A stretch of DNA of 64,000 nucleotides from Ascidia mentula (taxonomy: Eukaryota > Chordata > Ascidiacea > Phlebobranchia > Ascidiidae): the NCBI GenBank assembly GCA_947561715.1, contig OX387199.1:5275001-5339000 (forward strand), read 5' to 3'. Position 1 is the first letter of the stretch; every line of letters starts with the position of its first letter. The notes beneath the pieces are model-generated. The model was not told where the DNA came from. It searched no databases and was given only the letters and a program-made list of their open reading frames with translations. Both the position numbers and the translations under genes were made by a program. Positions 33,604-45,747 of this stretch are shown piece by piece.

Positions 33604-34012
33604 TCTGAGAAGCCTTCGCTGCGAAGCCTGTGAACCTTATGATCAGAATATTAGAGCTGTGATCGCCAAATATAAAGGGCCGCAGTGGGGCGATCCCGCC
33701 TTGCTGTGCGTAAGCATGGCATTACTTCTGCGTTGTCTGATTACGGTGGTGGAGATCCTCTACGCATGTGAAGGTTGCCTGACAAGTTGTGCGCTTGCGC
33801 ACCAGTGTACCTTGGCCACAATATACCCCGTGAAGCCACTGAGCTCCTGTAGCTCAGTTGCTAGAGCGTTGGGCCTGGTTAGCCCAGGGTCGTGAGTTCA
33901 AACCTCACCGGGAGCTTGATTTTTCAGATCTCGCTCCGACTTGTCGGGAAAAGTGGCTGATCCAGCTTGGCTGCAATGCCTTGGCTGCGAAGTCTGTGAA
34001 CCTTATCTGACA
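33604..34012 (+). repeat. tRNA-derived SINE, full-length-looking copy
   Basis: A 73-nt cloverleaf-capable core at 33843-33915 begins GCTCCTGTAGCTCAGTTG and ends TCAAACCTCACCGGGAGC. It has a 7-bp acceptor stem, an anticodon stem TGGGC/GCCCA and a T stem GTGAG/CTCAC. The loop would read GGT, an unusual eukaryotic Thr anticodon. The same core, with the same flanks (TTGGCCACAATATACCCCGTG before and TCTCGCTCCGACTTGTC after), recurs decayed at 49850-50020, so it is a repeat and not a tRNA gene. The sequence GCTGCGAAG(C/T)CTGTGAACC occurs near both ends. Confidence 0.75.
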
Positions 34013-35073
34013 AGTCTTCGTTTTGAATTTATCCTTTTCCAAACATGTTCAAATTTTCTGAGTGCCCTAATGTTGACAAGTAATACTGTAAGATACATCG
34101 TTGCAATATTTTAATCTAATGAAACAAACGAAAAACTGTCGGGAGAGTCGTACTTTCTAAAATAGTAAATGTTGTGTTTTGTGTTACTAGGAATATTTAC
34201 CACCCATAAATGTTGGCTGTGAGACTCCAGTTTAGAAAACCTGCGTTCTTAATTGCCCACAGTTTTCACACGAGATTGTTGATATTGGTATTGGAACATT
34301 CTGATCAACGTCCATAGTTCTGATGTTCGTAATATGCAAAATATGACGTCATGAATGTTGACGTAACTATACTTTGAGAAAATTTGCTGTCCATTCGTGA
34401 AAATGAAAAATCACTTGCCGGTAGTGATAGAGAAAACGACCCAGAACGCCGTTTCGGTAAAGGAATTTTTGCCAGTAGGCGGTTTCACTAAGAAAAATAG
34501 TTGGGGGATTTTTGTAAATTTATAAAATTTATTTGCATGCCTAGAAATCTCACCCAGCGACCGAAAACTTTATTTTGCTTAACTTTTTTCCTGCAAGAAA
34601 AATCTGTTTTCCGTTAATAGCTCCGACACGGCGCCTGCAGCATTGTCCACACACAACTGCCAGGAAAGGCGAAGTGAAATTCCAAAGCAATGCAATTAAT
34701 TGCCTTTATTAAATCGTAATGACGCCAAGCTGGGTACGGTCACCACTTCCCACTTTGTTCCAGCGATTAGGGCTTGCGCACTAACTCATGCGTGACGGGT
34801 GCACGTGACCGGAAAGCGCGTCACGCGACGATGATCCATCCATATGCGTCACAAGATCGGGTGTTTTTGTTCTTGCTAAAAACGGGTTTCTTGGTTTCAT
34901 TTTGGTTCCAAGCGGTCGGCGAGGGTCTCACTTTGTCAGAAGATGTTAAATCAGTACAGGATTAATGAGTGTTATGAGTTTCAGTCGTGGCTTTCTTATC
35001 GTGACATTTATAATGTGTGTAGGGAAAACGCAATTAAATGCAACTCAGTCTCCGGCATCTTATAAGTTGAATA

Positions 35074-35122
35074 TCTCGTCCAAAACGCGTGTTTGTGTAA
35101 ATTACACGCGTTTTGGACGAGA
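35074..35122. repeat. Perfect 19-bp inverted repeat (hairpin), 11-nt loop
   Basis: Arms 35074-35092 and 35104-35122 are exact reverse complements (TCTCGTCCAAAACGCGTGT) around TTGTGTAAATT. It lies in a 62-codon plus-strand frame. It could be a hairpin RNA, a protein-binding palindrome or a short fold-back insertion; nothing else in the sequence decides between these. Confidence 0.85.
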
Positions 35123-35516
35123 AATGTGTAAATTGCAACGTCTCGATTGCTAACATTCGCCAGTGAGTGGTTGCCTTGGCAGATGTTTCAGAAATAATCA
35201 AATCGCTCGTTATACTAAAAACACAAGGGCCAACTTATATTATGTGACCAGTATACAGTTAAACAGCAAGGGAGGCAAATTAAGTAGATAATATTGTATT
35301 TCTTATTGTGTTGTCGTTAACGTTTTCTGGGCTAGTGGTAAGATTCAAACGTTGAATGCTCTTTCCCATGAAACAGCGTCTGGCTGGTTTCCTTGAATGC
35401 CGTCACAGCTATTTCAACTGCCTACGCAAAGCGTTCGTTAAATATTATCTGCATTGTTGTACAGTTGACTGCTGGTGCTGGAGGAATTAGCTGAGGCAGT
35501 AGTAGGTTGGAGAAAA

Positions 35517-38500
35517 ATGGCTAATCTCCCATTGGTTTATGGACTGGCGGTTTTTATGTACTTTGTTGCCAACGTCAAGGTAAGACGCTGCTGATATCGA
35601 TAAATCCACTGTGAACATAGCCAGTGTAACCTCGAGGTATGGCTGATTGCAATAAGCGAGTCACTTTAACTCTAATCAGGTTTCGCACTTGATCCAACAT
35701 AATTTCATCTTGAACAACATGTTATGTACGTTGCACAGGAACCGATGTTACCAACAGGGTTTATCGATTCTGAAGCCATAGGGGCATCAGTAAATGTAAA
35801 ATGTCTATTATGGTCCCACAATGTCAACATGGTATTGAAAGCCAGTAGATTTTACATCTTACGAAAAGTCAAAAAAATGTAAAATTGAGACGATATCGTA
35901 AACGGTGTTTGTCAATTTCAGGCCATTAACCGCGTTTTGAGAAAAGGATGAATTCGATTTTTTGTGGCTAATGAATTGATTTTTTTTCAGGCATACCAAG
36001 TCTGCAGAAGTCTAACCGAAACCTTGACATGCGAAGGTTAGTTTTGCTTCGTATTTGATCACATTGTAACACAAAAGGTTTTAGCCTTGTTTGTCTGGTT
36101 CCGACATTACATACAATTAAATGTATAAACACTCTTTGTCAAAGCCTACAGTTAGGTTTTGGCCAAAACAGTGCGTGAGGAACATTCGGGACAAGTATTT
36201 TCGTAGTTGCTAGCATGCGTTGTGGCATCTGGCCATTTACTTCCCTTGGAGTCAATGGCAGCAAAACTATTGTTTCGCAATCGTATAGAAAGTTCCCCAC
36301 CCTTGGCCAAACTCGTTTGAGACCAAAAATAGCTTTTCAGTGCGAATTCTTGTTTTTACCACTTGGTCCTTGGTTGTAAATATGAGAAATTATTCTTTTT
36401 GTTGCTTTCTTTCATAAATTTATTACCTTTCCTAAATTAACAAATGACGTATGTGTGAATGGACCAAGTAACTGCCATGTTTTGAGAAATTTCATTCTTA
36501 ATATACTATTCGTATTCATGAGAAATCTTCTTGGTTGAACGTTACAATCTTCCCAATTTAGACAAACGTTAATAGACTTCAAAACTTGAAACATTGGGAT
36601 CTAACCAAACCTGCAGATGCAGGCCTAGCGATCACTGAATACTTTTATAATCACACATAAAAAATCAGTAGCTTTTTACTACAGGATCAGCCTGGCTTTT
36701 TCTCAGGAATATATATTTCGCCCCATGGGCATCTTTAGTTGCTTATAGTAAACACAATAAAATGATTTTAAGAAGTGTGCTTTGTTTCAGACAGTGGTGC
36801 TTCAGTGGGTTATTGCTGCGGGCAACACACAGTGTTGGAAGATATACCTAAGTGTTGTTTCCGAACCCAGTGGTGGGGACGGTGGTGTAAGTATAACGTA
36901 GTTTTAAATTTCATATATTCTAAGGTTTAATGATTTCTATAAGTAAATTGAATGACGTGAATACCAACGCCCTTAAAAGAGAGAAAATGTACAGATGCGA
37001 GCACCTTATATGGGCATCACATGAGGTTGTAAAAGGAACCAAACCTCGATGATTATGGGCCCAAATTTTGGCCTTCCTATTAGGCTCGTATGGCCCTAAT
37101 GCGACATAACGACCCTCTAACAAGGCCTGGGTTTGCTGTCGTTCATAAATTCGACAGAACCTGGTGTTTTAACTGTGTGGCATCATTATAGTAATATTAC
37201 ATGCGCCGCGGCGGCTGCATCCACTCTTATGATATCTAGGCTACTTATTATTTCATCCAAAAGAACTTAGTTTTTAAACTGTGTGGCATCGTTATATAGT
37301 CCTTTGTCATATTACACTCTTTGCTGTAGTCGTCGATTGGTGGCGCTCACGATCCCGTATAATTTCCCAAAAACGTTTTTGGACACAACAATGAGGCCTG
37401 TGGTAACACAGCGCTTACCACAATTTTCCCTTTCGTATCCCCTTTGTAAAGTGTGTTAAAATGAAAAATGACTTGCCAGGCGACTTCTAGGGAAAAGCTT
37501 GGCTGCGATGCCAGTGAACTTTATACTCGGATATGCATGAAACTAGACGAGTAAATACCAGCACTATAACATCAACATATGAGGAATGAACTTGAACGCT
37601 GCTGTTGTTGTCGTTGCAGATATTTGGTTTGCAGTTTCCATTGGCTTGAGTTTGCTTATCGCTTTTATAAGAGTTTGTGCCCGCGCTTCGAGGACAACAA
37701 GCAACCAAACTCCTCCGTATTCACGCATGGAAACACCGGTAAAGATGCTTTGTTTTGTGGCTTTAATGCACGGGTGCACAACTATAGCGGTCACGCCAAA
37801 TATTAACATAACAGAAATCGTGTGACCTCTTTTGGGGCTTGATGTCTTCCAAAATGAGTATTTTACACAAATCTCTTGGTAAAGGGTTGGAAAATAATAA
37901 ATCGTAACAATTATTGAGATGCCGACAGTAGTGGATACTGTTTTGCTCCTAAAAGGTCTCAAAAGTATGCAGCCGGAAACTCTGAACTAACTTTTAAACT
38001 CGTGTTTACAATGTGGGATTTAAACTCAAATCAAGTATACGTTGCTTGGAATTTTTTTTTTAACCGTTGTTGATAAACCGCGTGCCATTTTCAGTCCAAC
38101 GACGTTGCTAAGATGGTACTCGTGCCCTGTATTGTGCATCCCTATCTAATTATCCTTACTATTTCGCATACTGCTGAAAAACACTTGGGTTCCATAAAGT
38201 TGATTTGCAAAGCATTGTCATGACAACGTTTTTGATTGTGTAGCGTTTATCTACCAACATAAATCTGTTAAACTTACTAATGGTTGCTTTTACTTGAAAA
38301 ACGTTTGAGAGGTTTGATTTTTATATTTTTTGGATTATTTGTCGCAAATTGATCTAATCTGTTAGTGTTTTAAAGAATCTTCCGATATTATCTTAACATC
38401 CTTTGACAGGCCAGGTCGGATATGCGTCTTGTTCCGGATAACGACTTGCCACCTTCCTACCAGCAAGTAGTGGCGGGCAGCAACAAAATCAACCAAAACA

Positions 38501-38532
38501 CAAACTCTGTTCCAGCAAATCAGAGTAATTAA
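35517..38532 (+). CDS. STMC6 family member D: small single-pass adaptor, 5 exons
   Basis: Exons 35517-35579, 35991-36036, 36791-36886, 37620-37738 and 38410-38532 encode 148 residues with the shared phases 0, 1, 1, 0. Signal peptide MANLPLVYGLAVFMYFVANV; Cys at QVC and LTC, then GYCCGQ and KCC, then QWWGRW. Exon 4 starts Y-I-W with helix WFAVSIGLSLLIAFIRVCAR, followed by TPPYSR. Exon 5 has DLPPSYQQV, a canonical PPxY. Six ectodomain cysteines and PY motifs fit the WBP1/VOPP1/Shisa-like superfamily; a role in recruiting WW-domain proteins (for example NEDD4-type ligases) is inferred. It is separated from C by the sulfotransferase pair. Intron 4 carries a SINE-tail-like string near 37497. Confidence 0.85.
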
Positions 38533-39840
38533 AAGCTACACATTTCACGTGAAAGTCCCACAGCAGAGACACAACGGCGTCAGAATTTCATCATTTTCTC
38601 ATTCTCACAAACTTGTGTTCAACTGTGAAGTATCGTGGAGTTGCAATATTTGCTGCAAACTTTCAAGCAGTTGCAATATTTGTTCATCAATTATGATTCC
38701 ATGTTGCACAATATCGATTTCTCAACTTAACCTAAAGATTGTCAAGAATATCGGGAAAATCTTCCCACACCTTTTCTTAATACTCCTCTTGCTGGTTACG
38801 TTAATGCACGCTTCTGTATTTGTCGGCGAACGTTGGATTTTGCTGTTTGTATAAAACGATTTGCATAGAAAACATACAAAGTCTGGTTGTGTGTGAAGTC
38901 ACTATGCGGCCACCGTTAACGTATACTCACCTGAGCAGCTGAAAGAGGTTCGTAAATTTATAAGTAACCTTTTCAATGCATGTTTGTCCAGTTACAAATG
39001 TTCGGCGCTGGTTAAAAGGCAGCGCCGCCCAAGCGCATACGAGCTAGAGTTGAATCAGCCATCCCTTTACGCCCTGTGACGTACGACGTCGTATAATTGG
39101 TAAACAAATAGCGTGCGTGCGGCTCGCGGTTTCATCGACTCCCAAACACTTCGCCATACGCTCAGTTAAGTTTTGATTCCCATGTTTCTGCGCAGTAACG
39201 ACAATTGACCACAGTCCCAGAAGTTAAACATCGAAAACTTTTTTACTGTTATGGATAGCGTGAACATAATGTTACCTGTTGTTTATCCATAGCGAGAGTC
39301 GATGCCAGGTTAAGAGTCGTACATTGCGGTGATATAGCGAAATTCAAACCAGTTTGCATTGCTAGTATATCGTTTCTGTTAAAATAACAAAAAGGAAGTT
39401 CAGCCCCGTCAGTGAGCAGCAAGAATCCAGTATTTATTGAAATTGTTATCGGCAAAAATAAACACTGGTTTACTGTACGAACGAGTTGTTTGCGAATATT
39501 TTTGCAAAGTTATTGCCCATTCGAGGGTTGTTTTCCGAGAGAAATATTAAAGTAGTTTTAATTTAGTCGACAGCTTTCGCAAGAACGACTACACATGACA
39601 AGAAGTCAATTTCTGCGTCAAGCGGTTAGTCGGCATGACCCAAAAATCGATTTCGTCTCTGCACGCAGAGCAGGGGGCGTGTATCTTATATGCAATCCTG
39701 TCTTCCAAGATTTGCTTGAAATCGGATTCCGCAGAGAGTGGGCCTAGAAGTTGAAGAGAGAATCTGTTTACTTTCTGTTTTCTGACAATAAAACTCGTCT
39801 TTATTGCGGGAAGTTGGATTCAAAGCCTCTTCTTATTCGG
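38533..39840. other. Intergenic downstream of member D
   Basis: No gene recognised. A minus-strand frame at 39455-39249 and a plus-strand frame at 38549-38854 are open but lack a proper start or splice context. The missing first exon of member E, if real, might lie here; I could not identify it. Confidence 0.4.
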
Positions 39841-42103
39841 TTAGTGGATAATTCGGTTTCGGGGCAAATCTTCACCGATAAATTTAAAACTCACAAGATT
39901 AATTGTTTTACGTTTTAGCACAACATGGCACAAATTCGTGGGATTCTTGTACACTTTAGACTTGTGGTAATCTTGTGGTTGTGGTAATCTTGTGGTTGTG
40001 ATAATCTTGTGGTTGCGATAATCTTGACTCCAGACCAAAAACAGAGATTTGAAAAGGGTAGTTTGTTTTCAAGTCATGGTTTAATTCAGTGAAAATACTC
40101 ACCGAAACGGGTAATACGTAAGTTTCAGAAACTTATCAACCCAAGGAGTAAATACATTGCAAAGTTCTTCAAAATTAATATATGGCGGTACAGCGTGAGC
40201 AGCGATATCTTTGACCTTATCTTGGTTATCAATAATGACGTCAACAACGACAAACTGATAACCATATTTTCCCACAGTACAGGAGACACCTTTAATTAAC
40301 CCCTTGTGGCCTTGAAAACTAGTGTGTGAGAGTGCTTTAGCATTTACAAGGCTTTCGTCTCGTTCAATACCTTGGTATAAAAATGATGCGCTTGTTTCTA
40401 CAACTGTTGATGATGGCCCTTTTCCGATCGGTTGAAGTAAGTTCGTTGTATAGTCTGTTATGCGCAACGTTGTGGCGAATACTTTACAAGTAAAATGTTG
40501 TGGTATTCGCTTTTGGTAACACTAAACAGAAGTATGAGGCCAGATGTTATGGCAAATACTTTATGTAAACTTAGCGCATGGAGGTTACAGAACTTGGAAA
40601 TAATTTATTTCATAAAGTGATTTTATGCTTGCTTTTCATTTTCTGTTGTTGCATTTCTCCTTGTTCGCTTTTGTTATGAAACGTCATCTATTTGCAGGCA
40701 AACCAGTGCAGTGCTGATTATGCTTGTTCAGGTTTGTTCTGTTATTGCTACCATTTCGTTTATATGTATAATCAAATTAATATCTATATTGCCTATAGGC
40801 CCATATATTATCAGTATCGCTGGTTAATATAAATGATATTTAGATTCTAATTATCTTTTATAGTTACGTTGTAAAACAGTGCGCCACTGAGGAAATCGTT
40901 TGTATTTTGCAGTGGTTGTGGGCCTGTGTACCGTTTTGTTTGTGGGAATCGTGATACTGGGATGTTGCAGCAGTTGCAAAAGCATCAGAAAAAGGGCATC
41001 GCTTCTGCGCCAAGGAACCTTGGAGGTAAACAATTGCACTAATGACCATAAATGTGTGCAGAATAGCCATAATGTTACGTCACTAGCGTCGAGTTTGACA
41101 AACTATAACCTGACCACATCTGCTGCAACAAAGCGTGCAAAATATAGTCCTACCCCTCTTTGTGTGATGCATTTTTTCCAGTGCAGGATTACCCATTAGA
41201 CAAACGAGACTCATGTCTTAGGGTCAGTTAAAATCCTCACAGATTCACCACGAACCTCAGTTTGAAACCACTTATCTTAAACAAAGCATGGAAAATAAAT
41301 TTCCATTCGCAAATTTGGAAATTGCAGTCAATAGCTTTGTTTTGATTGGTATACAAGTTTCTACAGAGAAACAGAGAAAAGCGGCTACACCAATTCTTAG
41401 CTAATGGACCTTTTTGGCATATTTCGCCCAGCTAAAAGACTTTTTTTTTGTGTAGAGCGATCCCGCCGTAGCAAAACCACCGACGTACGGACAAGCAACC
41501 GGACGAGAACTTTCGGAAGAATATCGACAAACTTTACTCGATTACGGTTTCATAAAACCGAGCTGCAAATTAGTTGAGACAACGATAAATGTAAAACCAC
41601 CCTCGTATAAAGAGGCCGAGGGTGGAGGTCCAGTCTCCAATGCATAAAATTTGCATGGAAACAATACAGTGCGCCAAGCCACATATTCCCAACGCAATTA
41701 TCGAATTGTATTCTGTGATGTTTTAAAGTCAGTGCTTCTCAAACTTTTTGTGTTTTACAAAGTTGGACAGTTTCACGGCGCTCGCGCAGCACTAATTATA
41801 AATCTATTCGGTCGATTTTACCAAATGTTCACAATTTTCAATGATTAAAGGTTAACTACATTTGTAAAGAACCTCCATTTCATCCAAAAACTCACCATGT
41901 TTTTGTATCAACTTTTCGCGACGCCCAACACCCGAAACGACGCAATTTTGAGAACCGATGTTTTTTAAGTCGTTATCTAACGCAGCTCGTGACCCCACTT
42001 GAAAATCAAAACCTGCCACTTTGTTTGTCCGGGCAAGAATACAACCACCAAAAGCTGATGTAAGGATTTTGTGTTCTTGTCCGCATTGTAAGATGCCTTG
42101 CAT
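39841..42103 (-). CDS. Unrecognised 248-codon gene, 3 exons, hosting member E
   Basis: ATG at 42103; exons 42103-41896, 40454-40103 and 40027-39841. Donors are G|GTGAGT both times, phases 1 and 2 match, and the total length is a multiple of three, which is the main support. The product starts MQGILQCGQEHK; exon 1 includes FDFQVGSRAALDNDLKNIGS, exon 2 includes SCTVGKYGYQFVVVDVIID and NFEELCNVFTPWVDKFLKL. The C-terminal exon encodes a low-complexity stretch (HKIITTTRLPQPQ) from a 16-bp tandem repeat at about 39965-40025. No signal peptide or membrane helix is evident. I do not recognise the family. Intron 1 (41895-40455) contains the visible exons of member E on the opposite strand. Confidence 0.55.
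40698..41647 (+). CDS. STMC6-like member E lacking the CC-CC-WW exon (partial, first exon not found)
   Basis: Exons 40698-40731, 40913-41025 and 41456-41647 join with phases 1 and 0. The first visible exon (ANQCSADYACS) matches exon 2 of A-D: it starts with Ala, has two Cys and ends in phase 1. The membrane exon follows directly (VVVGLCTVLFVGIVILGCC), then SSCKSIRKRAS. The last exon has two PPxY motifs, KPPTYGQA and KPPSYKEA, separated by ELSEEYRQTLLDYG, which parallels IPEEYLQYAEKG of A. No CC-CC-WW exon exists in the 180-bp intron. Because that exon is symmetric (phase 1-1) in the other genes, its loss keeps frame. A signal-peptide exon was not identified. The gene lies in intron 1 of the gene on the other strand. 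Confidence 0.65.
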
Positions 42104-42411
42104 GTATGTTTCTTAACGTAATAAAACATTCGATTTGTGGCGGTGGTGAATTTGAGTCTAACTTTCCACTTCCCGGTGTAGAATGTACGAAACTTTTTGC
42201 TGACCGGACGGATGCGTGGTTATCTGCACGTCAAACATCCTTATTGGTCATTTACTTCTTTGCAAAACTTGCAAACAGTATGAAATGCAATTACGAAAAA
42301 TTCTTTTTTCGGTGACGAAGAACGATGATTGAAACATAAAAGCTACAAGGGATTTAGCAATACAAGGCAGCACGGGACGCCTCTGACCCAATATTGACAT
42401 TCAATCGTCTG

Positions 42412-45104
42412 TTATCGGACGCGTGACGTCTTTGCCCACATATCGGGGTTTTCCCCCAATTTTTCCTTTAGCGTTTCGGTGGCGCTAGAGAGCTGGTCAA
42501 GGATTTCCTGCAAAAAAATCGATTTTTCGGTAAAATTCTATTTATTAGAATTTTTTTCCTGCAAATATTATCAACGTACTTCCTACTAGAGAGTTGTTCC
42601 CTAAAATTTTTTTGATACAGAACGGAGTTGCCCTGCTCATGCTTACCCTGCTTAACTTAACCAAACGGCAATTCTCGACCATCTGTTCCGGTCCACTTGC
42701 TCCGACAATTACCGAACACACCCGAGGTCGTTCGAGTAGCCAAGATATAGCGGCATTGCCCATATTTGGTATGTTGGCCTTCTCGCAAATCGAACGAATT
42801 TCGGAGATTGTCTGAAAAGTTTCCGCTTCAGCGCCGTCCTGTTCATGACGTGACAAAGGAGTGCTGAAAGTATTTTAAAACTCATAACTTTGTATTGTTA
42901 GGTCACAACAGGAAATTCAAAAAATACACCTCATACAAAAACAAAGAAATAGTTCTATGAGCAAGAGCGCAAAGTTAAGTAAGACGTTTGCTGCAAATGA
43001 AGGGCTATTCTGCAACAAAAACATTTCGGTGCTATTAAGCTGACTCTTTATGGTGTGAAGAACAACTAAACACGAATGGTCAAGGTCAAATTAACACGAG
43101 ATCAAGGTCAACGGGCAACAAAGCCACTCCAGGTTGCGAACTTTAAGCCGGTGTCTCCCAAACAACTTTATATTTCCAACAAAGATAGAATGAACTTTGC
43201 ACCTGTCGCCCTTGAAATGTCTCGTCCTCCTCCTGCCCTCGGGAACGCTCATTACGTCACGGTACTTTCCCGTAAGCAAGCCCTGCTGCAGCGGGGAGTA
43301 GGCGATGACGTCAACATTGTAGCGGTCACATGACTTGATGATGTCATACTCGATTGAGCGCCAGAGGAGGTTGTAGGGCAACTGAATGGAAAGATAATTT
43401 TCAAACCTATTGCCATGGAAGGTTTTGTAACCCACGCACTTGCTTGGCCCGGGATTCGAACCTTTGACCGTCAGGTTTTGTTTCACACCTGAATACGATC
43501 ACCGCGAATTACTAGAGATGTTAAAGTAGGCGATTTTTCACGAAGTTACGTCTCTCAGAAATTGAAACAAAATCACTGGCGATTGGTTTCGAATCCCAAT
43601 GCCACGAAAACAACTAATCAGAATACCTGATTGGTAGCAGGTATTCCCCCCGCTTCGTTAAAATCTTTCATGGAAAGCGGACCAAAGTTGGAGACGCCGT
43701 AGTAACGGATCCTTCCTAGAGACTGCTGGCGTTTAAGTTCCTTTACCACTTCGGCGTAATCTTTAATGAATATTGATTGGTGAACCTTAAAAATAAACAA
43801 TTTTAGGGGTTGAGTATTTGTCTAGATCTGGATTTTTATTTGTTTGACAAGTTTCAACTGCAAATGTAAAGTGTGGGCAACGGTCTTTGTTAGCTTTTCC
43901 ATCGTTTCACCAAAACGCGGCTTCAAATATCGAAATACGACCAACTTTTACCAAATATCAAGAGTTATCTTTTCACTTTGTTCTAACATAATTCTCATGG
44001 TATATCATGGTAAAACCATAACCCACTTAAAATATATGTTAAATATTAACTGGTTTAAATGCGCACGTCTTACCTGATACAAATCAACGTAGTCAGTTTT
44101 CAAAGCTTGCAAGCTTTCGTTGAGAGACTGTTCAATGTCGGTAGCACCATACTCCTAAAAGTTGTACAAGCAACGTTTGATAGTCGTTCTTAGCATTTCA
44201 GTGTGAGTGGTAGGTTTTGGTTGACATTGTTCAACTCACAGACAATAGTTATACTGGTGGCTTGGACAAGTAACAATTTCAAACGACGCAGAATCAGATC
44301 TACTGTAAACAATACTGATCCGCAAAACACACCTAAAAACTTTAGCTAACCTCTTTCCGACCTCCAAATTTCGTTGCGATTATGGCGTCGCGTCGGCGAC
44401 CTTCCAATGCCCTCCCAAGGACGGCTTCTGATCCATGGTTGCTGTAAGCCTCAGCCGTGTCGAAAAAGTTTACGCCGAGCTCAAGTGATTTTTCCACAAT
44501 CGCACAAGATACCTGCAGTATAATTATAATATTTCAATGTGCTTGTGACAAGCATACAGTGGTTTACACATTTTCCTTAATCCGTTTATATGAAACCTAT
44601 GCTTACGAACGTATACTGGTTACAAAAAATCAACAAAAGAGGTGCTCCATTTGCGTGTATTCATACCACATAGCAAGCAAGACACCTAGGTAAAATGCAA
44701 GTGGTGTAAAGAACATTGCGATTTTATGATTCAATGTATTGTGCTACAAAACGCAATGGACGGCTGTACGTAAGAGTAAGTAGAACAGCCGATTATTGCT
44801 GTAACCCGTCCAATGTAAATAGAGATCACACATGCGTTTTCCACACTGTTCTTGTACAGTGCGTTTAGCGCTGTATTTGTATTGTGAGCGTTTACAGCCT
44901 TGGATCGTTTGTCTTGCCGGGCGACAATTTCCTGTATTTTCCCCACAAAGCTATGGCGAAAACGCCTCGGTGCAACACTACGCCAACCTTAGCATCTTGC
45001 GGGTGCCACGTCATGTCTGCTTTGCCATCATTGAACTGCCAGCAGCCCAAACACACCCTAGAGACCTCCAAGTCGCTGTTTGCTAACTTAACGCGTTCCA
45101 TCAT
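42412..45104 (-). CDS. Aldo-keto reductase, 7 exons
   Basis: Exons 45104-44988, 44512-44351, 44154-44074, 43785-43627, 43381-43203, 42863-42647 and 42507-42412 encode 336 residues. AKR hallmarks are in order: LGCWQFNDG near the N-terminus, FFDTAEAY (catalytic Asp and Tyr), IATKFGG (Lys), LYQVH (His), GVSNFGP, IAYSPLQQGLLTGKY and the NADPH-binding SVIVGASGPEQM. The complete D-Y-K-H tetrad predicts an active NADPH-dependent carbonyl reductase of the (beta/alpha)8 fold. It resembles bacterial YajO-like and plant/animal oxidoreductase groups more than steroid AKR1 enzymes; substrate unknown. Two in-frame Met codons open the gene (45104 and 45101). It neighbours the unrecognised 248-codon gene, 309 bp apart on the same strand. 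Confidence 0.92.
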
Positions 45105-45747
45105 TCAAATGGTTTCAGCAGCAGAACACTACAATCTAAAAATTCCATATTACAGAAACGACATAAAACATTTATCTATATTTGACTTGAAACACGCAAC
45201 AAAACTACAGAAACAACTATGGACTTCACAATAGTAGCATATACCAATAACTTGTAGCAAAAAGCCAACAGCAGCAGTTCTGTACACAGGAAGTAATTTG
45301 CCGCCGGCAGCCTTTTTCGTCTATTCGAAGGAGCGTGGTGCACAAATTCACAAAATCATTTATTACGAAACTAATTTGTGAACTGAGACAATACAAGGAC
45401 TTATGACAAATCTCACAAACGCTTCGCAGAGTTTTAATCAAGATCGAAGCTTCTAGCATTCATTTAACGTTTACCAAACACGCATTTCAGATTTTCAGAC
45501 AATCAGCAGCTTGAGTGTTTGGGAAGCACTGAAGCATGACGGCGCCGTCAAGGTTTGCTGATAACATAAAAATCAATATGTTGCCCGTTTTTACTACGGA
45601 TCATTCTTTCGAAATAATTTATTTATCGTAATTTTACCAGTCATTTCGCCGCCTTAAAATTTTTTACAAGCTTATTTACTACCTTATTCGCGCATGCTGG
45701 GGAACAGACCATAAAGGTTCTACGAGCAAAATAGCAAGAGAGTAAAT

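Larger units (their letters stand above)
33551..35516. other. Interval between sulfotransferase 2 and member D
   Basis: Contains a tRNA-derived SINE (33604-34012) and a perfect 19-bp hairpin at 35074-35122 inside a 62-codon frame starting at 34965. No other gene was recognised. Confidence 0.5.

Noticed and set aside
33843..33915. Functional tRNA-Thr (GGT) gene
   Set aside because: The GGT anticodon is not normally used in eukaryotic nuclear genomes, and the core recurs with the same flanks at 49.9 kb in decayed form, which marks a SINE.
38549..38854. 101-codon plus-strand frame after member D with a hydrophobic C-terminus
   Set aside because: It has no ATG at its start, lies in the likely 3' UTR of member D, and contains a local duplication of TTGCAATATTTG that explains its Cys-rich look.
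43430..43480. tRNA-like string (GGTTCGAATCCCGGGCC on the minus strand) in an aldo-keto reductase intron
   Set aside because: Only the T-arm/B-box is present; no acceptor, D or anticodon stems could be built. Likely a SINE fragment.
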